The notes beneath the pieces are model-generated. The model did no database searches. It saw nothing but the letters and a program-made list of their open reading frames with translations, and was not told the DNA's origin. A program made the translations under genes and the position numbers. Below, piece after piece: positions 33,143-43,875 of a stretch of 64,000 nucleotides of DNA. The DNA is from Sphingomonas jinjuensis (GTDB lineage: Bacteria; Pseudomonadota; Alphaproteobacteria; Sphingomonadales; Sphingomonadaceae), in NCBI RefSeq assembly GCF_014197105.1, contig NZ_JACIEV010000008.1:157432-221431 (forward strand), read 5' to 3'. Numbering within the stretch: the first letter of the stretch is position 1; each line of letters opens with the position of its first letter.

Positions 33143-35887
33143 TCAGGCCGCCAGCCCGATCGCCTCGCCGCTCGCCGCCGCGAGCAGGCGCTTCTCCAGC
33201 GTCTTCAGCCGCCCGCTGTTGTCCAGCTTGTCGCCGGTCAGATCGGTCACGTAGAACACGTCGACCGCACGCTCGCCATAGGTCGCGACATGCGCGGAAT
33301 GCAGCGTCAGCTTCGATTGGAACAGCGCATTGGCCAGCTGGTTGAGCAGCGCCGGCCGATCGCGGGCGTTGACCTCGATCACGGTGAAGCGGTTCGACGC
33401 CCGGTTGTCGATCAGCACGTTGGGCTGGATGTCGAACGCGTCCGCGCGCGATCGGGGGGCGGGTTTCGCCACCAGCCGGTCGGTCAGCTTGCCGCGGTTG
33501 GCGAGCGCGTCCTCGATCGCGCGCTTCAGCCGGCCGAGCTGGCCTTCATCGTCGAACGGACGGCCGAGCGGGTCCTGGACCAGAAAATTGTCGATCGCCA
33601 TGCCGTCGCGCGTCGTGTGGATCCGCGCATCGATGATGTTGCCGCCGGCGACGTGGATCGCGCCGGCGATGCGATAGAACAGCCCCGGGTGGTCGGCGGC
33701 GTAGATCGTGACCAGCGTCGCGCCGCGGCCGGGATAGACCTGCGCGTCGATCGCCAGCGCCTCGTCGCCGACGTCGCCGATGAAGCGCGCGTTGTACGCC
33801 AGCACGTCCTCGGGCTCGGCGATCCAATAGGCTTCGGGAAAGCGGCGGACATAGGCGGCGAACCGTTCGTCGTCCCAGCCCATCGCGGCCTGCACTTGCT
33901 GCTGCTTGGCGACGATCCGCTCGCCGCGCCCGCGCTGCTTGTGGCCCAGGCGAAGCACTTCCTCGCCCGCATCGAACAGGTCGGTGAGCAGCTGGCGCTT
34001 CCACCCGTTCCAGGTGCCCGGCCCCACCGCGCGGATATCGACGATGGTCAGCAGCAGCAGCAGGCGAAGCCGCTCGGGGCTCTGCACGACCTGCGTGAAA
34101 TCGAGGATCGTCTTGAAGTCCGACAGGTCGCGCTTGAACGCGGTGGCCGACATCAGCAGGTGCCAGCGCACCAGCCACGCGACCGTTTCCGTCTCCGCCG
34201 GGGTCAGGCCGAGCCGCGGGCACAGCCGCTCCGCCACCGCGGCGCCCAGGATCGAGTGATCGCCGCCGCGCCCCTTGGCGATGTCGTGCAGCAGCACCGC
34301 GACATAGAGCGCCCGGCGCGACAGGATCTGGTGAACCAGTGACGTGCCGAGCGGATGGTCGTCACGCAGCGCGCCATGCTCGATCCGGCTGAGCAGGCCG
34401 ATCGCGCGGATGGTGTGCTCGTCGACGGTATAGTGGTGGTACATGTCGAACTGCATCTGCGCGACGACACGGCCGAAGTCGGGCACGAAGCGCCCGAACA
34501 CCCCCGCCTCGTTCATCCAGCGCAGCACCAGCTCGGGATCGCGTGGCGACGTCAGCACGTCGAGGAACAGCGCGTTGGCGCGCGGATCGGCGCGATATTC
34601 GTCGATCAGCTTGGCGTCGCGGGTGGCGGCACGCATCGCCAGCGGGTGGATCTCGAGGATGTGGAGGTCGGCGAGCTGGAAGATCTCGACCAGCCGCACC
34701 GGGTCCTCGCGGAAGAAGTCGTCGCCAGGCAGCGCGAGCCGGCCGCGATCGAGGACGAAACCGTTGAGCTTGCCCGGCCGTCGCTTGAGCGTCGGCAGGC
34801 CGAAACGCCGCCCGCGCGCCGCGAACCGCTCGTCGAGGTGCGCCAGGAAGACGCCGGTCAGCGTGCCGACGGTGCGCGCCTGCAGGAAGTAATATTGCAT
34901 GAAGCGCTCGACCGCCGACTTGCCGGGGCGGTCGCTGAAGCGCATCCGCGTCGCGATCTCGCGCTGGACGTCGAAGGTCAGGCGATCCTCGGCGCGGCGC
35001 GTGACGGTATGGAGGTGGCATCTCACCGCCCACAGGAAATTGTCCGCGCGGTGGAACTGGCGATATTCTTGCCTGGTGAACAGCCCGGCGTCGACCAGCT
35101 GAGCGGCGCGGTCGACGTCGAACACGTCCTTGCCGATCCAGAACAGCGCGTGGAGATCGCGCAGGCCGCCCTTGCCCTCCTTCACATTGGGTTCGACGAC
35201 GTAGCGGGTGTCGCCCATCTTGGCGTGACGGGCATCGCGCTCGGCCAGCTTGTCGGCGATGAACTGGCGCTCGGTGCCGTGCTGCACCTCGTCGCGGAAG
35301 CGGCGGCGCGCCTCGTCGTACAGCGCCTCGTCGCCACACAGATAGCGGCTCTCGACCAGCGCGGTGCGGATCGTGACGTCGCCCTTCGCCTGGCGGACCA
35401 TCTCGTCGAGGCTGCGGCTGCTGTGGCCGATCTTCAGCCCCAGGTCCCACAGCGCATAGAGCATCGTCTCGATGACGCGCTCGCCCCAGCCGGTCTGCTT
35501 CCAGGGAAAGACGAAGGCGAGGTCGACGTCGGAATAGGGCGCCATCTCGCCGCGGCCATAGCCGCCGACGGCGACGACGCTCAGCCGCTCGGCATCGGTC
35601 GGGTTATGGTTGGGATGGACGCGCTCGACGATGAAGGTGAACAGCGCGCAGAGCAGCTTGTCGACGAGATAGGCCTGCGCCGCCGCGGCCTGCAGCCCGC
35701 GCGAGGGATGTTCGAGCAGGCGACGCTCGATCTCGGCGCGGCCAGCGGCCAATGCATCGCGCAGCAGCCGCGTAACCTCGGCGCGCACCGCCGCCTCGGG
35801 TCCGTCGAGCGCGGCGATCGCCTCGGCGAGGGCGCGGCGATCGATGATCGTGCTGCGGTTGGGGAGGGAGTCGAAGCGGCCGGCCAT
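33143..35887 (-). CDS. glnD: [Protein-PII] uridylyltransferase/removing enzyme GlnD
   Basis: A 914-residue bifunctional nitrogen sensor that uridylylates PII (GlnB/GlnK) at low glutamine and removes UMP at high glutamine. The nucleotidyltransferase motif GGYGRGEMAPYSDVDLAF lies near residues 107-124. The HD domain contains LLHDIAKGRGGDHSILG (about residue 540). Two C-terminal ACT domains follow (VTIYAADHPGLFYRIAGAIH and IEVNARDRPALLNQLANALF), which bind glutamine. The length fits the family. The ATG at 35887 is clear. It lies downstream of mutS on the same strand, separated by a 127-bp palindromic repeat. Confidence 0.96.
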   Translation of the reverse strand: MAGRFDSLPNRSTIIDRRALAEAIAALDGPEAAVRAEVTRLLRDALAAGRAEIERRLLEHPSRGLQAAAAQAYLVDKLLCALFTFIVERVHPNHNPTDAERLSVVAVGGYGRGEMAPYSDVDLAFVFPWKQTGWGERVIETMLYALWDLGLKIGHSSRSLDEMVRQAKGDVTIRTALVESRYLCGDEALYDEARRRFRDEVQHGTERQFIADKLAERDARHAKMGDTRYVVEPNVKEGKGGLRDLHALFWIGKDVFDVDRAAQLVDAGLFTRQEYRQFHRADNFLWAVRCHLHTVTRRAEDRLTFDVQREIATRMRFSDRPGKSAVERFMQYYFLQARTVGTLTGVFLAHLDERFAARGRRFGLPTLKRRPGKLNGFVLDRGRLALPGDDFFREDPVRLVEIFQLADLHILEIHPLAMRAATRDAKLIDEYRADPRANALFLDVLTSPRDPELVLRWMNEAGVFGRFVPDFGRVVAQMQFDMYHHYTVDEHTIRAIGLLSRIEHGALRDDHPLGTSLVHQILSRRALYVAVLLHDIAKGRGGDHSILGAAVAERLCPRLGLTPAETETVAWLVRWHLLMSATAFKRDLSDFKTILDFTQVVQSPERLRLLLLLTIVDIRAVGPGTWNGWKRQLLTDLFDAGEEVLRLGHKQRGRGERIVAKQQQVQAAMGWDDERFAAYVRRFPEAYWIAEPEDVLAYNARFIGDVGDEALAIDAQVYPGRGATLVTIYAADHPGLFYRIAGAIHVAGGNIIDARIHTTRDGMAIDNFLVQDPLGRPFDDEGQLGRLKRAIEDALANRGKLTDRLVAKPAPRSRADAFDIQPNVLIDNRASNRFTVIEVNARDRPALLNQLANALFQSKLTLHSAHVATYGERAVDVFYVTDLTGDKLDNSGRLKTLEKRLLAAASGEAIGLAA

Positions 35888-35931
35888 GGGGGCGACATAG
35901 GCGCACTTTGGTTAACCGTCAGCCCTCTGCG

Positions 35932-36058
35932 CTGCCCTCACCCTTCCGGCGCGTTCCGCGCCTCCCTCCATCATAGGGTAAACCGCACAGGGTGCTGTTT
36001 ACCCGATGATCCCGACGGGAGAGGGAACAGCCGCCGCAGGCGGCAAGGGTGAGGACAG
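35932..36058. repeat. Palindromic repeat element (CTGCCCTCACCCTTCC type) between mutS and glnD
   Basis: A 127-bp element whose ends are complementary: CTGCCCTCACCCTTCCGGCG at 35932-35951 against GGCGGCAAGGGTGAGGACAG ending at 36058. The inner part has GGTAAACCGCACAGGGTGCT and the self-pairing GTAAAC/GTTTAC. The element abuts the mutS stop codon directly. A related element in the other orientation is at 46916-47064. Its placement between two co-directional genes may attenuate read-through into glnD. Confidence 0.7.
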
Positions 36059-38659
36059 TCAGGCCTCCCGCGCCAAACTCTTCAACCGATACAGCGTCTC
36101 CAACGCCTCGCGCGGGGTCAGCGCGTCGACGTCGAGTGCCTCCACCTCGGCGCGGATTGCGTCGCACGTCTCCTCCTCGGCCTGCGCCGCGGCGGCGAAG
36201 AGGGGCAGGTCGTCGAGCCCGGCCGCCAGTCCGCCGGTCTTGGCGCGGCCCGCCTCCAGCTTGGCCAGCACCGCCTTCGCCCGCGCGACCGTTGCCGGCG
36301 GCATCCCCGCTAGCCGCGCGACGGCCAGGCCATAGCTGCGATCGGCGGGCCCGTCGGCCAATTCGTGCAGCAGCACCAGCTCGCCCTTCCACTCGCGCGC
36401 TCGGACGTGGTGGAGCGACAGCGCGTCGCAGCGTTCGGCAAGCCGCGTCAGCTCGTGATAATGCGTCGCGAACAGGCAGCGGCAGCGATTGTCCTCATGA
36501 ATCGCCTCCACCACCGCCCAGGCGATGGCGAGCCCGTCGTAGGTCGAGGTGCCGCGCCCGACCTCGTCGAGGATAACGAAGCTGCGCGGTGTCGCCTGCG
36601 CCAGGATCGCGGCGGTTTCGACCATCTCGACCATGAACGTCGATCGACCGCGGGCGAGGTTGTCCGACGCGCCGACCCGGCTGAACAGGCGGTCGACCAG
36701 CCCCAGCGTCGCGCTCGTCGCAGGCACGTAGCAGCCCGCCTGCGCGAGCACCGCAATCAGCGCGTTCTGGCGCAGGAAGGTCGACTTGCCGCCCATGTTC
36801 GGACCGGTGACGAGCCACAGTCGCGACGTTTCCGACAGGCGACAGTCGTTGGCGACGAACCGCCCGCCGGACTTGGCGACGGCGGCCTCGACCACCGGAT
36901 GGCGCCCGCCCTCGACCGCGAAACAGGCCTCGTCGACCAGCGCCGGGCGACACCAGCCGCCCTCCGCCGCGCGTTCGGCATTGGCGGCGGCGACATCGAG
37001 CCGGGCGAGCGCATCGGCGGTGGCAGCGATGGCGAGGCGGCGGTCGAGCGCAGCGGCGGTCAGCTCCTCGAGATGCGCGGCCTCGGCGGCAAGCGCATGG
37101 GCGCCCGCCTGGGTCACACGGCTCGCCAGGTCGTGGAGCGCCGGCGTGTTGAAACGGACGACGCCGGCCAGCGTCTGGCGATGGGTGAAGCCGCTGTCGG
37201 GCCGCATCAGCGCATCGGCCGAGCGGGCGGGCACCTCGACATGATAGCCGAGCACGTTGTTGTGACGCACCTTGATCGCGGCGATGCCCGTCTGGGTGCG
37301 CATCTCCGCCTCGAGCTGGGCGATGGCACGGCGGCCGCCGGCGCCGGTATCGCGCAGCTCGTCGAGCGCGGCGTCGTAACCCGGCGCGATATAGCCGCCG
37401 TCACCCGCATCGATCGGCGGCATCGGCACGAGTGCCCGCTTGAGCAGGTCGATCAGCTCGCCGTGCCCGCGCAACTGCGGTGCGAGATCGGCGAGGAGGG
37501 GCGGGGCGTCGCCAAGCGCGGACAAACGCTCGCCGAGCTGCCACGCACCATCCAGCCCAGCGCGCAGCTGCCCCAGATCGCGCGGGCTGCCACGCCCGGC
37601 GGCCAGGCGTCCGATCGCGCGACCGATGTCGGGCAGCGCGCGCAGCGAGGCGCGGAGCCCGTCGCGAAGGCCCGCGTCATCGTGGAGGAACCCGACGAGG
37701 GCCAGCCGCGCGCCGATCGCCTCGGCATCCATCAGCGGTGCGCCGAGGTCGCTCGCCAGCAACCGCGCACCAGCGCCGGTCACCGTCCGGTCGACAGCGT
37801 CGAGCAGCGAGCCCTTGCGCTGGCCAGCAGCGGTGCAGGTGATCTCCAGGCTCTCGCGCGTCGCGGCGTCGATCGCCATCGTCTCGGCGGCGCGGGCCAA
37901 GCGCGGCGGGCGCAGGAACGGCACATCGCCCTTCGCAGCGTGGTCGAGATAGGCGACGAGGCCGCCCGCCGCCGCCACCGCGGCGCGGCTGAGTTCGCCG
38001 AAGCCGTCGAGCGTCGCGACGCCGTAGAGCCGCTTCAGCCGCGCCTCGGCCGCAGTGCTGTCGAAATCGGCGCGGGGACGCAGCGTCGTCGCGGCATCGG
38101 CATGCTCCGACGTCTCAGCGGCGACCACCTCGGCGGCGGCGAGGCGCGCGAGTTCGGCACCGAGCGCGTGGCGCGGCAGCTCGACGATCTCGAACCGACC
38201 GGTCGACACGTCGGCGGCGGCGAGCGCGACGCCCCCTGCCGCCTCGCCGATCGCGACGCACCAATTGTCGGCGCGCGAATCGAGCAGCGCTTCCTCGGTC
38301 AGCGTACCGGCGGTGACGACGCGAACGATGGCGCGGTTGACCAGCGCCTTGCTGCCCCGCGCCTTGCGCGCCGCCTCGGGGCTTTCGGTCTGTTCGGCGA
38401 TGGCGACGCGATGGCCCGCCTTGATGAGGCGCTGGAGATAGGCGGTGGCGGCGTGGACGGGGACGCCGCACATCGCAACCTTCTCGCCGCCATGCTCGCC
38501 GCGCGCGGTCAGCGCGATGTCGAGCACCGCGCTGGCGATTTTGGCGTCGTCGAAGAACAGCTCGAAGAAATCGCCCATGCGATAGAACAGCAGGCAATCC
38601 GCCGCCTCCGCCTTCAGCGCGAGATACTGCACCATCATCGGGGTGGGTGTGGTGGTCAT
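36059..38659 (-). CDS. mutS: DNA mismatch repair protein MutS
   Basis: An 866-residue mismatch-recognition ATPase. The N-terminal mismatch-binding domain contains LLFYRMGDFFELFFDDAKIA, with the Phe-x-Glu wedge in FFELF. The ATPase has Walker A GPNMGGKSTF with Lys625 and Walker B FVILDEVGRGTSTYDG. The C-terminal helices follow. The start ATG 38659 overlaps the stop codon of an upstream RelE/ParE-type toxin gene by 4 nt (ATGA), so translation may be coupled to the toxin; ATGs a few codons downstream are possible. mutS normally stands alone or heads its operon, so this upstream partner is unusual. MutL is not in the window. Confidence 0.97.
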   Translation of the reverse strand: MTTTPTPMMVQYLALKAEAADCLLFYRMGDFFELFFDDAKIASAVLDIALTARGEHGGEKVAMCGVPVHAATAYLQRLIKAGHRVAIAEQTESPEAARKARGSKALVNRAIVRVVTAGTLTEEALLDSRADNWCVAIGEAAGGVALAAADVSTGRFEIVELPRHALGAELARLAAAEVVAAETSEHADAATTLRPRADFDSTAAEARLKRLYGVATLDGFGELSRAAVAAAGGLVAYLDHAAKGDVPFLRPPRLARAAETMAIDAATRESLEITCTAAGQRKGSLLDAVDRTVTGAGARLLASDLGAPLMDAEAIGARLALVGFLHDDAGLRDGLRASLRALPDIGRAIGRLAAGRGSPRDLGQLRAGLDGAWQLGERLSALGDAPPLLADLAPQLRGHGELIDLLKRALVPMPPIDAGDGGYIAPGYDAALDELRDTGAGGRRAIAQLEAEMRTQTGIAAIKVRHNNVLGYHVEVPARSADALMRPDSGFTHRQTLAGVVRFNTPALHDLASRVTQAGAHALAAEAAHLEELTAAALDRRLAIAATADALARLDVAAANAERAAEGGWCRPALVDEACFAVEGGRHPVVEAAVAKSGGRFVANDCRLSETSRLWLVTGPNMGGKSTFLRQNALIAVLAQAGCYVPATSATLGLVDRLFSRVGASDNLARGRSTFMVEMVETAAILAQATPRSFVILDEVGRGTSTYDGLAIAWAVVEAIHEDNRCRCLFATHYHELTRLAERCDALSLHHVRAREWKGELVLLHELADGPADRSYGLAVARLAGMPPATVARAKAVLAKLEAGRAKTGGLAAGLDDLPLFAAAAQAEEETCDAIRAEVEALDVDALTPREALETLYRLKSLAREA

Positions 38660-38940
38660 GTCGAGCGCCGATACGGCAGTCGCCGGCCATGCCGCACGTC
38701 AAGGATTGTCACTCGATCGCCAATGACTTCGTAAGTGAGAACATAGGGCGGAACGTTGGTCAGCTGGCGCAGGCCATCATGAGCAGGTCTGCCCCGATGC
38801 GGAAAGTGTTCGAGACTCTCGCCAAGAGCGAACAATCGTGCCGGGAGATGCCGTGCCGCCGCCTGATCGAATTGCCTGATGTACGCCGCGATCGCGTTCA
38901 ACTGGCGGACGGTGGCGATCGGCCAATGTACCTCAGCCAT
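38656..38940 (-). CDS. RelE/ParE-family toxin
   Basis: A 94-residue protein of the RelE/ParE fold. The N-terminal helices are VRQLNAIAAYIRQFDQAAAR, and the core strands are HRGRPAHDGLRQLTNVPPYV and LTYEVIGDRVTILDVRHGRR. The pattern fits ParE-type gyrase poisons or RelE-like ribonucleases; which one is not clear. The start overlaps the antitoxin stop by 8 nt and the end overlaps the mutS start by 4 nt. Antitoxin-first gene order is standard for this class. Confidence 0.85.
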   Translation of the reverse strand: MAEVHWPIATVRQLNAIAAYIRQFDQAAARHLPARLFALGESLEHFPHRGRPAHDGLRQLTNVPPYVLTYEVIGDRVTILDVRHGRRLPYRRST

Positions 38941-39178
38941 CCCGGCTGGCTAGCCAATCCTCGAACGGGAGAAAGTCGTCGTCGCCCCATGTGCTGAGCC
39001 ATTCGCCGACGATCGCGTGAGGATAAACGCGACCCGCCGCCACGTCGGCGCGCGCTCGCGCGATGCTCCGGTTGAAGTCCTCTTCGTCATCGATGCTCGG
39101 GATGCCGGGGGCTGGCGGCAACGAGCTGATCCACGCGTCGAACTCCTCATCGGACATTTCCGAGATTGGCTTGGCCAT
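38933..39178 (-). CDS. Putative antitoxin of the RelE/ParE pair
   Basis: An 81-residue acidic protein encoded directly upstream of the toxin. It is rich in Asp/Glu (SEMSDEEFDAW, SIDDEEDFNRSIARA) and ends with FLPFEDWLASRDG. The segment ARARADVAAGRVYPHAIVGE is typical of antitoxins that pair with ParE/RelE-type toxins. I took the ATG at 39178; ATGs at 39199 and 39232 are in frame, but a TATAGT -10-like sequence (39208-39203) would place transcription start inside that region. It probably represses its own promoter. Confidence 0.75.
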   Translation of the reverse strand: MAKPISEMSDEEFDAWISSLPPAPGIPSIDDEEDFNRSIARARADVAAGRVYPHAIVGEWLSTWGDDDFLPFEDWLASRDG

Positions 39179-39289
39179 GTTCGCTTCGTGTTTCACCATG
39201 CGACTATATCGGACCCGGGCTATCGATCGCAAGGCGCGGGATGCGAGCAGGGGCAGCGCCCGCTACGAACGACGAGCAAGGAGGTTGGC

Positions 39290-39778
39290 ATGACACTCGC
39301 GACCATAATGATGCCGTCCCCCGTCGGCGAGCTGACGCTGGTGGCGAGCGACGCGGGGCTTGTCGCGGTGCTGTGGCCCGGCGACGATCCGGCGCGCGTG
39401 CCGCTGGCCGCCCTGCACGACGACGCCGCGCACCCCGTGTTGGGTGAGGCGACGCGGCAGTTGCGCGGCTATTTCGCCGGCACGCGCACCCGCTTCGACC
39501 TGCCGCTCGATCTGCGCGGCACGGATTTCCAACGCGCGGTGTGGACCGCGCTGTGTGTCATCCCGTTCGGCGAGACGCGCAGCTACGCCGATATCGCCCG
39601 CGCGATCGGGCGGCCGAGTGCGGTGCGCGCGGTGGGGGCGGCGAACGGGCGCAATCCGCTGTCGATCGTCGCGCCCTGCCACCGCGTGGTGGGATCGAAC
39701 GGCGCGCTGACCGGCTTTGCCGGCGGCCTCGCGGCGAAGCGCTGGCTGCTCGATCACGAGAGCCTGCGGCTGTTGTAG
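39290..39778 (+). CDS. ogt: Methylated-DNA-[protein]-cysteine S-methyltransferase
   Basis: A 162-residue suicide repair protein that removes alkyl groups from O6-alkylguanine. The active-site motif is IVAPCHRVVGSNGALTGFAG with acceptor Cys130. The helix-turn-helix part has GTDFQRAVWTALCVIPFGET and the Asn hinge in AANGRNPLSI. The strong Shine-Dalgarno AAGGAGG (39278-39284) precedes ATG 39290. It is divergent from the toxin-antitoxin-mutS operon, so two alkylation and mismatch repair functions flank the same promoter region. Confidence 0.95.
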   Translation: MTLATIMMPSPVGELTLVASDAGLVAVLWPGDDPARVPLAALHDDAAHPVLGEATRQLRGYFAGTRTRFDLPLDLRGTDFQRAVWTALCVIPFGETRSYADIARAIGRPSAVRAVGAANGRNPLSIVAPCHRVVGSNGALTGFAGGLAAKRWLLDHESLRLL

Positions 39779-39849
39779 AACGTATCCAGCCACGGTTCGG
39801 CAACAACCCCGGCGTTTTCATTCGCGGCTGGCATGCTTAAGGAAGGCGC

Positions 39850-42123
<2,274 letters not shown>

Positions 42124-42167
42124 ACCCTGGCGAATAAGATGCTGTCCTCACCGGCGTAGCCCGTGCC

Positions 42168-42737
42168 TCACGGATAGGCCGCGATCTGCTGATTTGCGGT
42201 CGCCGTCTCCGTCGCGTCGGCCGGATCGGGCAGCGTCCAGCCTTCGTCCGCGGTCGCCTCGGTCACTAGCACGGGGGTGCCGACGTTCGTGATCGCGAAC
42301 AGCTTCTTGGCGAAGGCGGCGGGCACGCGGATGCAGCCGTGCGAGGCGGGGAAGCCGGGATTGCGCCCGGCGTGGATAGCGACGCCGTCCCACGTCAGCC
42401 GCTGCATGAACGGCATCGGCGCGGCGTCGTACAGGTTGGACTTATGGTCCTCTTTCTTCTGCAGGATGGTGAACACGCCGACCGGAGTCTCCTTGCCATC
42501 CTTGCCGGTCGAGACGCTCGACGCCGCAATCAGCTGGTCGCCGCGATAGACATAGGCGCGCTGGTCGGGAATCGAGATCACGACGCTGACGGGCTGCATC
42601 GAGGCGTCGTCGGCCCACACGAACTTGTTGGGCGTCAACGACTGGGCGGCCGTGGCGATTTCGGTGGCGCCGGCAGCAGCGGGACTGGCCGACATCACGG
42701 CCAGGGCAGTGACGATCATGGCGACAAGCCGGAACAT
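42168..42737 (-). CDS. L,D-transpeptidase (YkuD domain), exported
   Basis: A 189-residue periplasmic enzyme that makes 3-3 crosslinks in peptidoglycan or anchors proteins to it. A signal peptide (MFRLVAMIVTALAVMSASPA) precedes the YkuD domain. The catalytic motif is HAGRNPGFPASHGCIRVP with Cys135. The ATG at 42737 begins exactly at the signal peptide, and the frame upstream is a shadow. It is divergent from a second L,D-transpeptidase-type gene 219 bp away, which suggests shared regulation of cell-wall crosslinking. Confidence 0.92.
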   Translation of the reverse strand: MFRLVAMIVTALAVMSASPAAAGATEIATAAQSLTPNKFVWADDASMQPVSVVISIPDQRAYVYRGDQLIAASSVSTGKDGKETPVGVFTILQKKEDHKSNLYDAAPMPFMQRLTWDGVAIHAGRNPGFPASHGCIRVPAAFAKKLFAITNVGTPVLVTEATADEGWTLPDPADATETATANQQIAAYP

Positions 42738-42955
42738 GGCAGGTTTCCCTTTCCTCCTGTCCCCTTCTTCTTTTCTTCCCTGAGCCGCTTCAACGCGCTG
42801 CGTACGAAAACGTGCCGCCTGCGTAACACGACGAAGTGCACAAATTGCGGGGCGGCTGGAGGGCTGCAAGCGCCGAATGGCGGGAACGTTACGGGAAATT
42901 GACCACGTCCGCTGCTATATAGGGGCTCAGCGGAAGTTGGGGCTTACCAAAGCAC
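42738..42955. other. Divergent intergenic region between two L,D-transpeptidase genes
   Basis: A 218-bp AT-richer gap contains a TATATA hexamer at 42916-42921 on the plus strand and TTGACC at 42899-42904, but only 11 bp apart, so the promoter assignment is not secure. No other feature is seen. Confidence 0.3.
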
Positions 42956-43666
42956 ATGATCGACGAGACTGAGGCGGTGCGCGATCGGCGCGTCATCGTG
43001 AAGAACGGATTGTTGCTGGCGGCGATGGCCGCGGTGCCCGGCGTCGTCGGCGCCACGCAGCGCAAGCTGACCCAGGCCGATCTGAAGCCGGTGGTGGAGC
43101 CGCCGTTGCCGCTCGCGCCACGCCGTGTGGCTGCCGCCCCAATCACCTCGCCGCGGATCGTCCGCCCCGACCTGTTTCGCAAGGCGATGGCCGCGCTCGA
43201 CCGGCATGGCAGCAGCATCCCGCGCCGCGACAGGATCGCGATCGCCGACATGGCTGCGCCCTCTGCGCAGCCGCGCTTTCACCTCGTCGACCTCGAGAAC
43301 GGGCGCAGCACGTCGTTCCTGGTCACCCACGGCAGCGGCTCTGACCCGTCGCACACCGGCTGGCTGAAGCGGTTCAGCAACGATCCCGGCTCGAACGCCT
43401 CGTGCGAGGGCGCGTTCGCCGCCGCCGACTATTATGTCGGCAAGCATGGCCGTTCGCAGCGGCTGATCGGCCTCGACCCGACCAACGACAATGCATTGAG
43501 CCGCGCGATCGTCGTCCACGCCGCCTGGTATGCGAACAAGGACATGATCAAGACGCACGGCATGCTCGGCCGCAGCCAGGGCTGCTTCGCTGTTGGCGAG
43601 GGCGACCTTGACACGGTGTTCGCGGCGCTCGGATCCGGCCGGATGATCTATTCCGCCAAGGTCTGA
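42956..43666 (+). CDS. Murein L,D-transpeptidase catalytic domain protein (YkuD_2 type)
   Basis: A 236-residue exported protein with a hydrophobic N-terminal segment (VIVKNGLLLAAMAAVPGVVG) that looks like a signal or anchor. The C-terminal catalytic domain carries the motif HAAWYANKDMIKTHGMLG then RSQGCFAVGEGD with Cys210, characteristic of the second L,D-transpeptidase subfamily (YkuD_2). The role is peptidoglycan crosslinking or carboxypeptidase activity. ATG 42956 is clear. A palindromic repeat follows its stop. Confidence 0.85.
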   Translation: MIDETEAVRDRRVIVKNGLLLAAMAAVPGVVGATQRKLTQADLKPVVEPPLPLAPRRVAAAPITSPRIVRPDLFRKAMAALDRHGSSIPRRDRIAIADMAAPSAQPRFHLVDLENGRSTSFLVTHGSGSDPSHTGWLKRFSNDPGSNASCEGAFAAADYYVGKHGRSQRLIGLDPTNDNALSRAIVVHAAWYANKDMIKTHGMLGRSQGCFAVGEGDLDTVFAALGSGRMIYSAKV

Positions 43667-43678
43667 CGACCTCGCGTA

Positions 43679-43806
43679 ATCCTCCCCCGCCAGGGGGAGG
43701 TGGCGCGCCGAAGGCGTGACGGAGGGGGCGGTAAGCGACCCACGTTGGACTGTGATTCCTCCCCCTCCGTCAGCGGCGCTGACACCTCCCCCTGGCGGGG
43801 GAGGAT
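43679..43806. repeat. Palindromic repeat element upstream of the marR-emr operon
   Basis: A 128-bp inverted repeat. The outer ends are ATCCTCCCCCGCCAGGGGGA (43679-43698) and CCTCCCCCTGGCGGGGGAGG (43786-43805). The inner arms CGTGACGGAGGGGGCGG and CCTCCCCCTCCGTCAGC are complementary. It has the same layout as the ispG-side copy. It ends 70 bp before marR. Confidence 0.75.
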
Positions 43807-43847
43807 GAGGAATTGTGCGCCCCGCCTGCGTGAAATGCATTTGACTG

Positions 43848-43867
43848 CCTGGGCAACAGTTGCCAGG
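43848..43867. promoter_or_regulatory. Inverted repeat directly before marR, candidate MarR operator
   Basis: The arms CCTGGGCAAC (43848-43857) and GTTGCCAGG (43859-43867) are complementary apart from one bulged G, with one base between them. The site ends 8 nt before the ATG at 43876. A perfect 10-bp palindrome AAATGCATTT at 43833-43842 lies just upstream. This position fits autorepression by the MarR protein. Confidence 0.5.
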
Positions 43868-43875
43868 GCAACCAA

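Noticed and set aside
34355..36052. 565-residue plus-strand frame opposite glnD
   Set aside because: It is antisense to a complete GlnD and has no family signature.
36365..38734. 789-residue plus-strand frame antisense to mutS
   Set aside because: Composition is typical of a reverse-strand shadow of a GC-rich gene, and MutS motifs are intact on the other strand.
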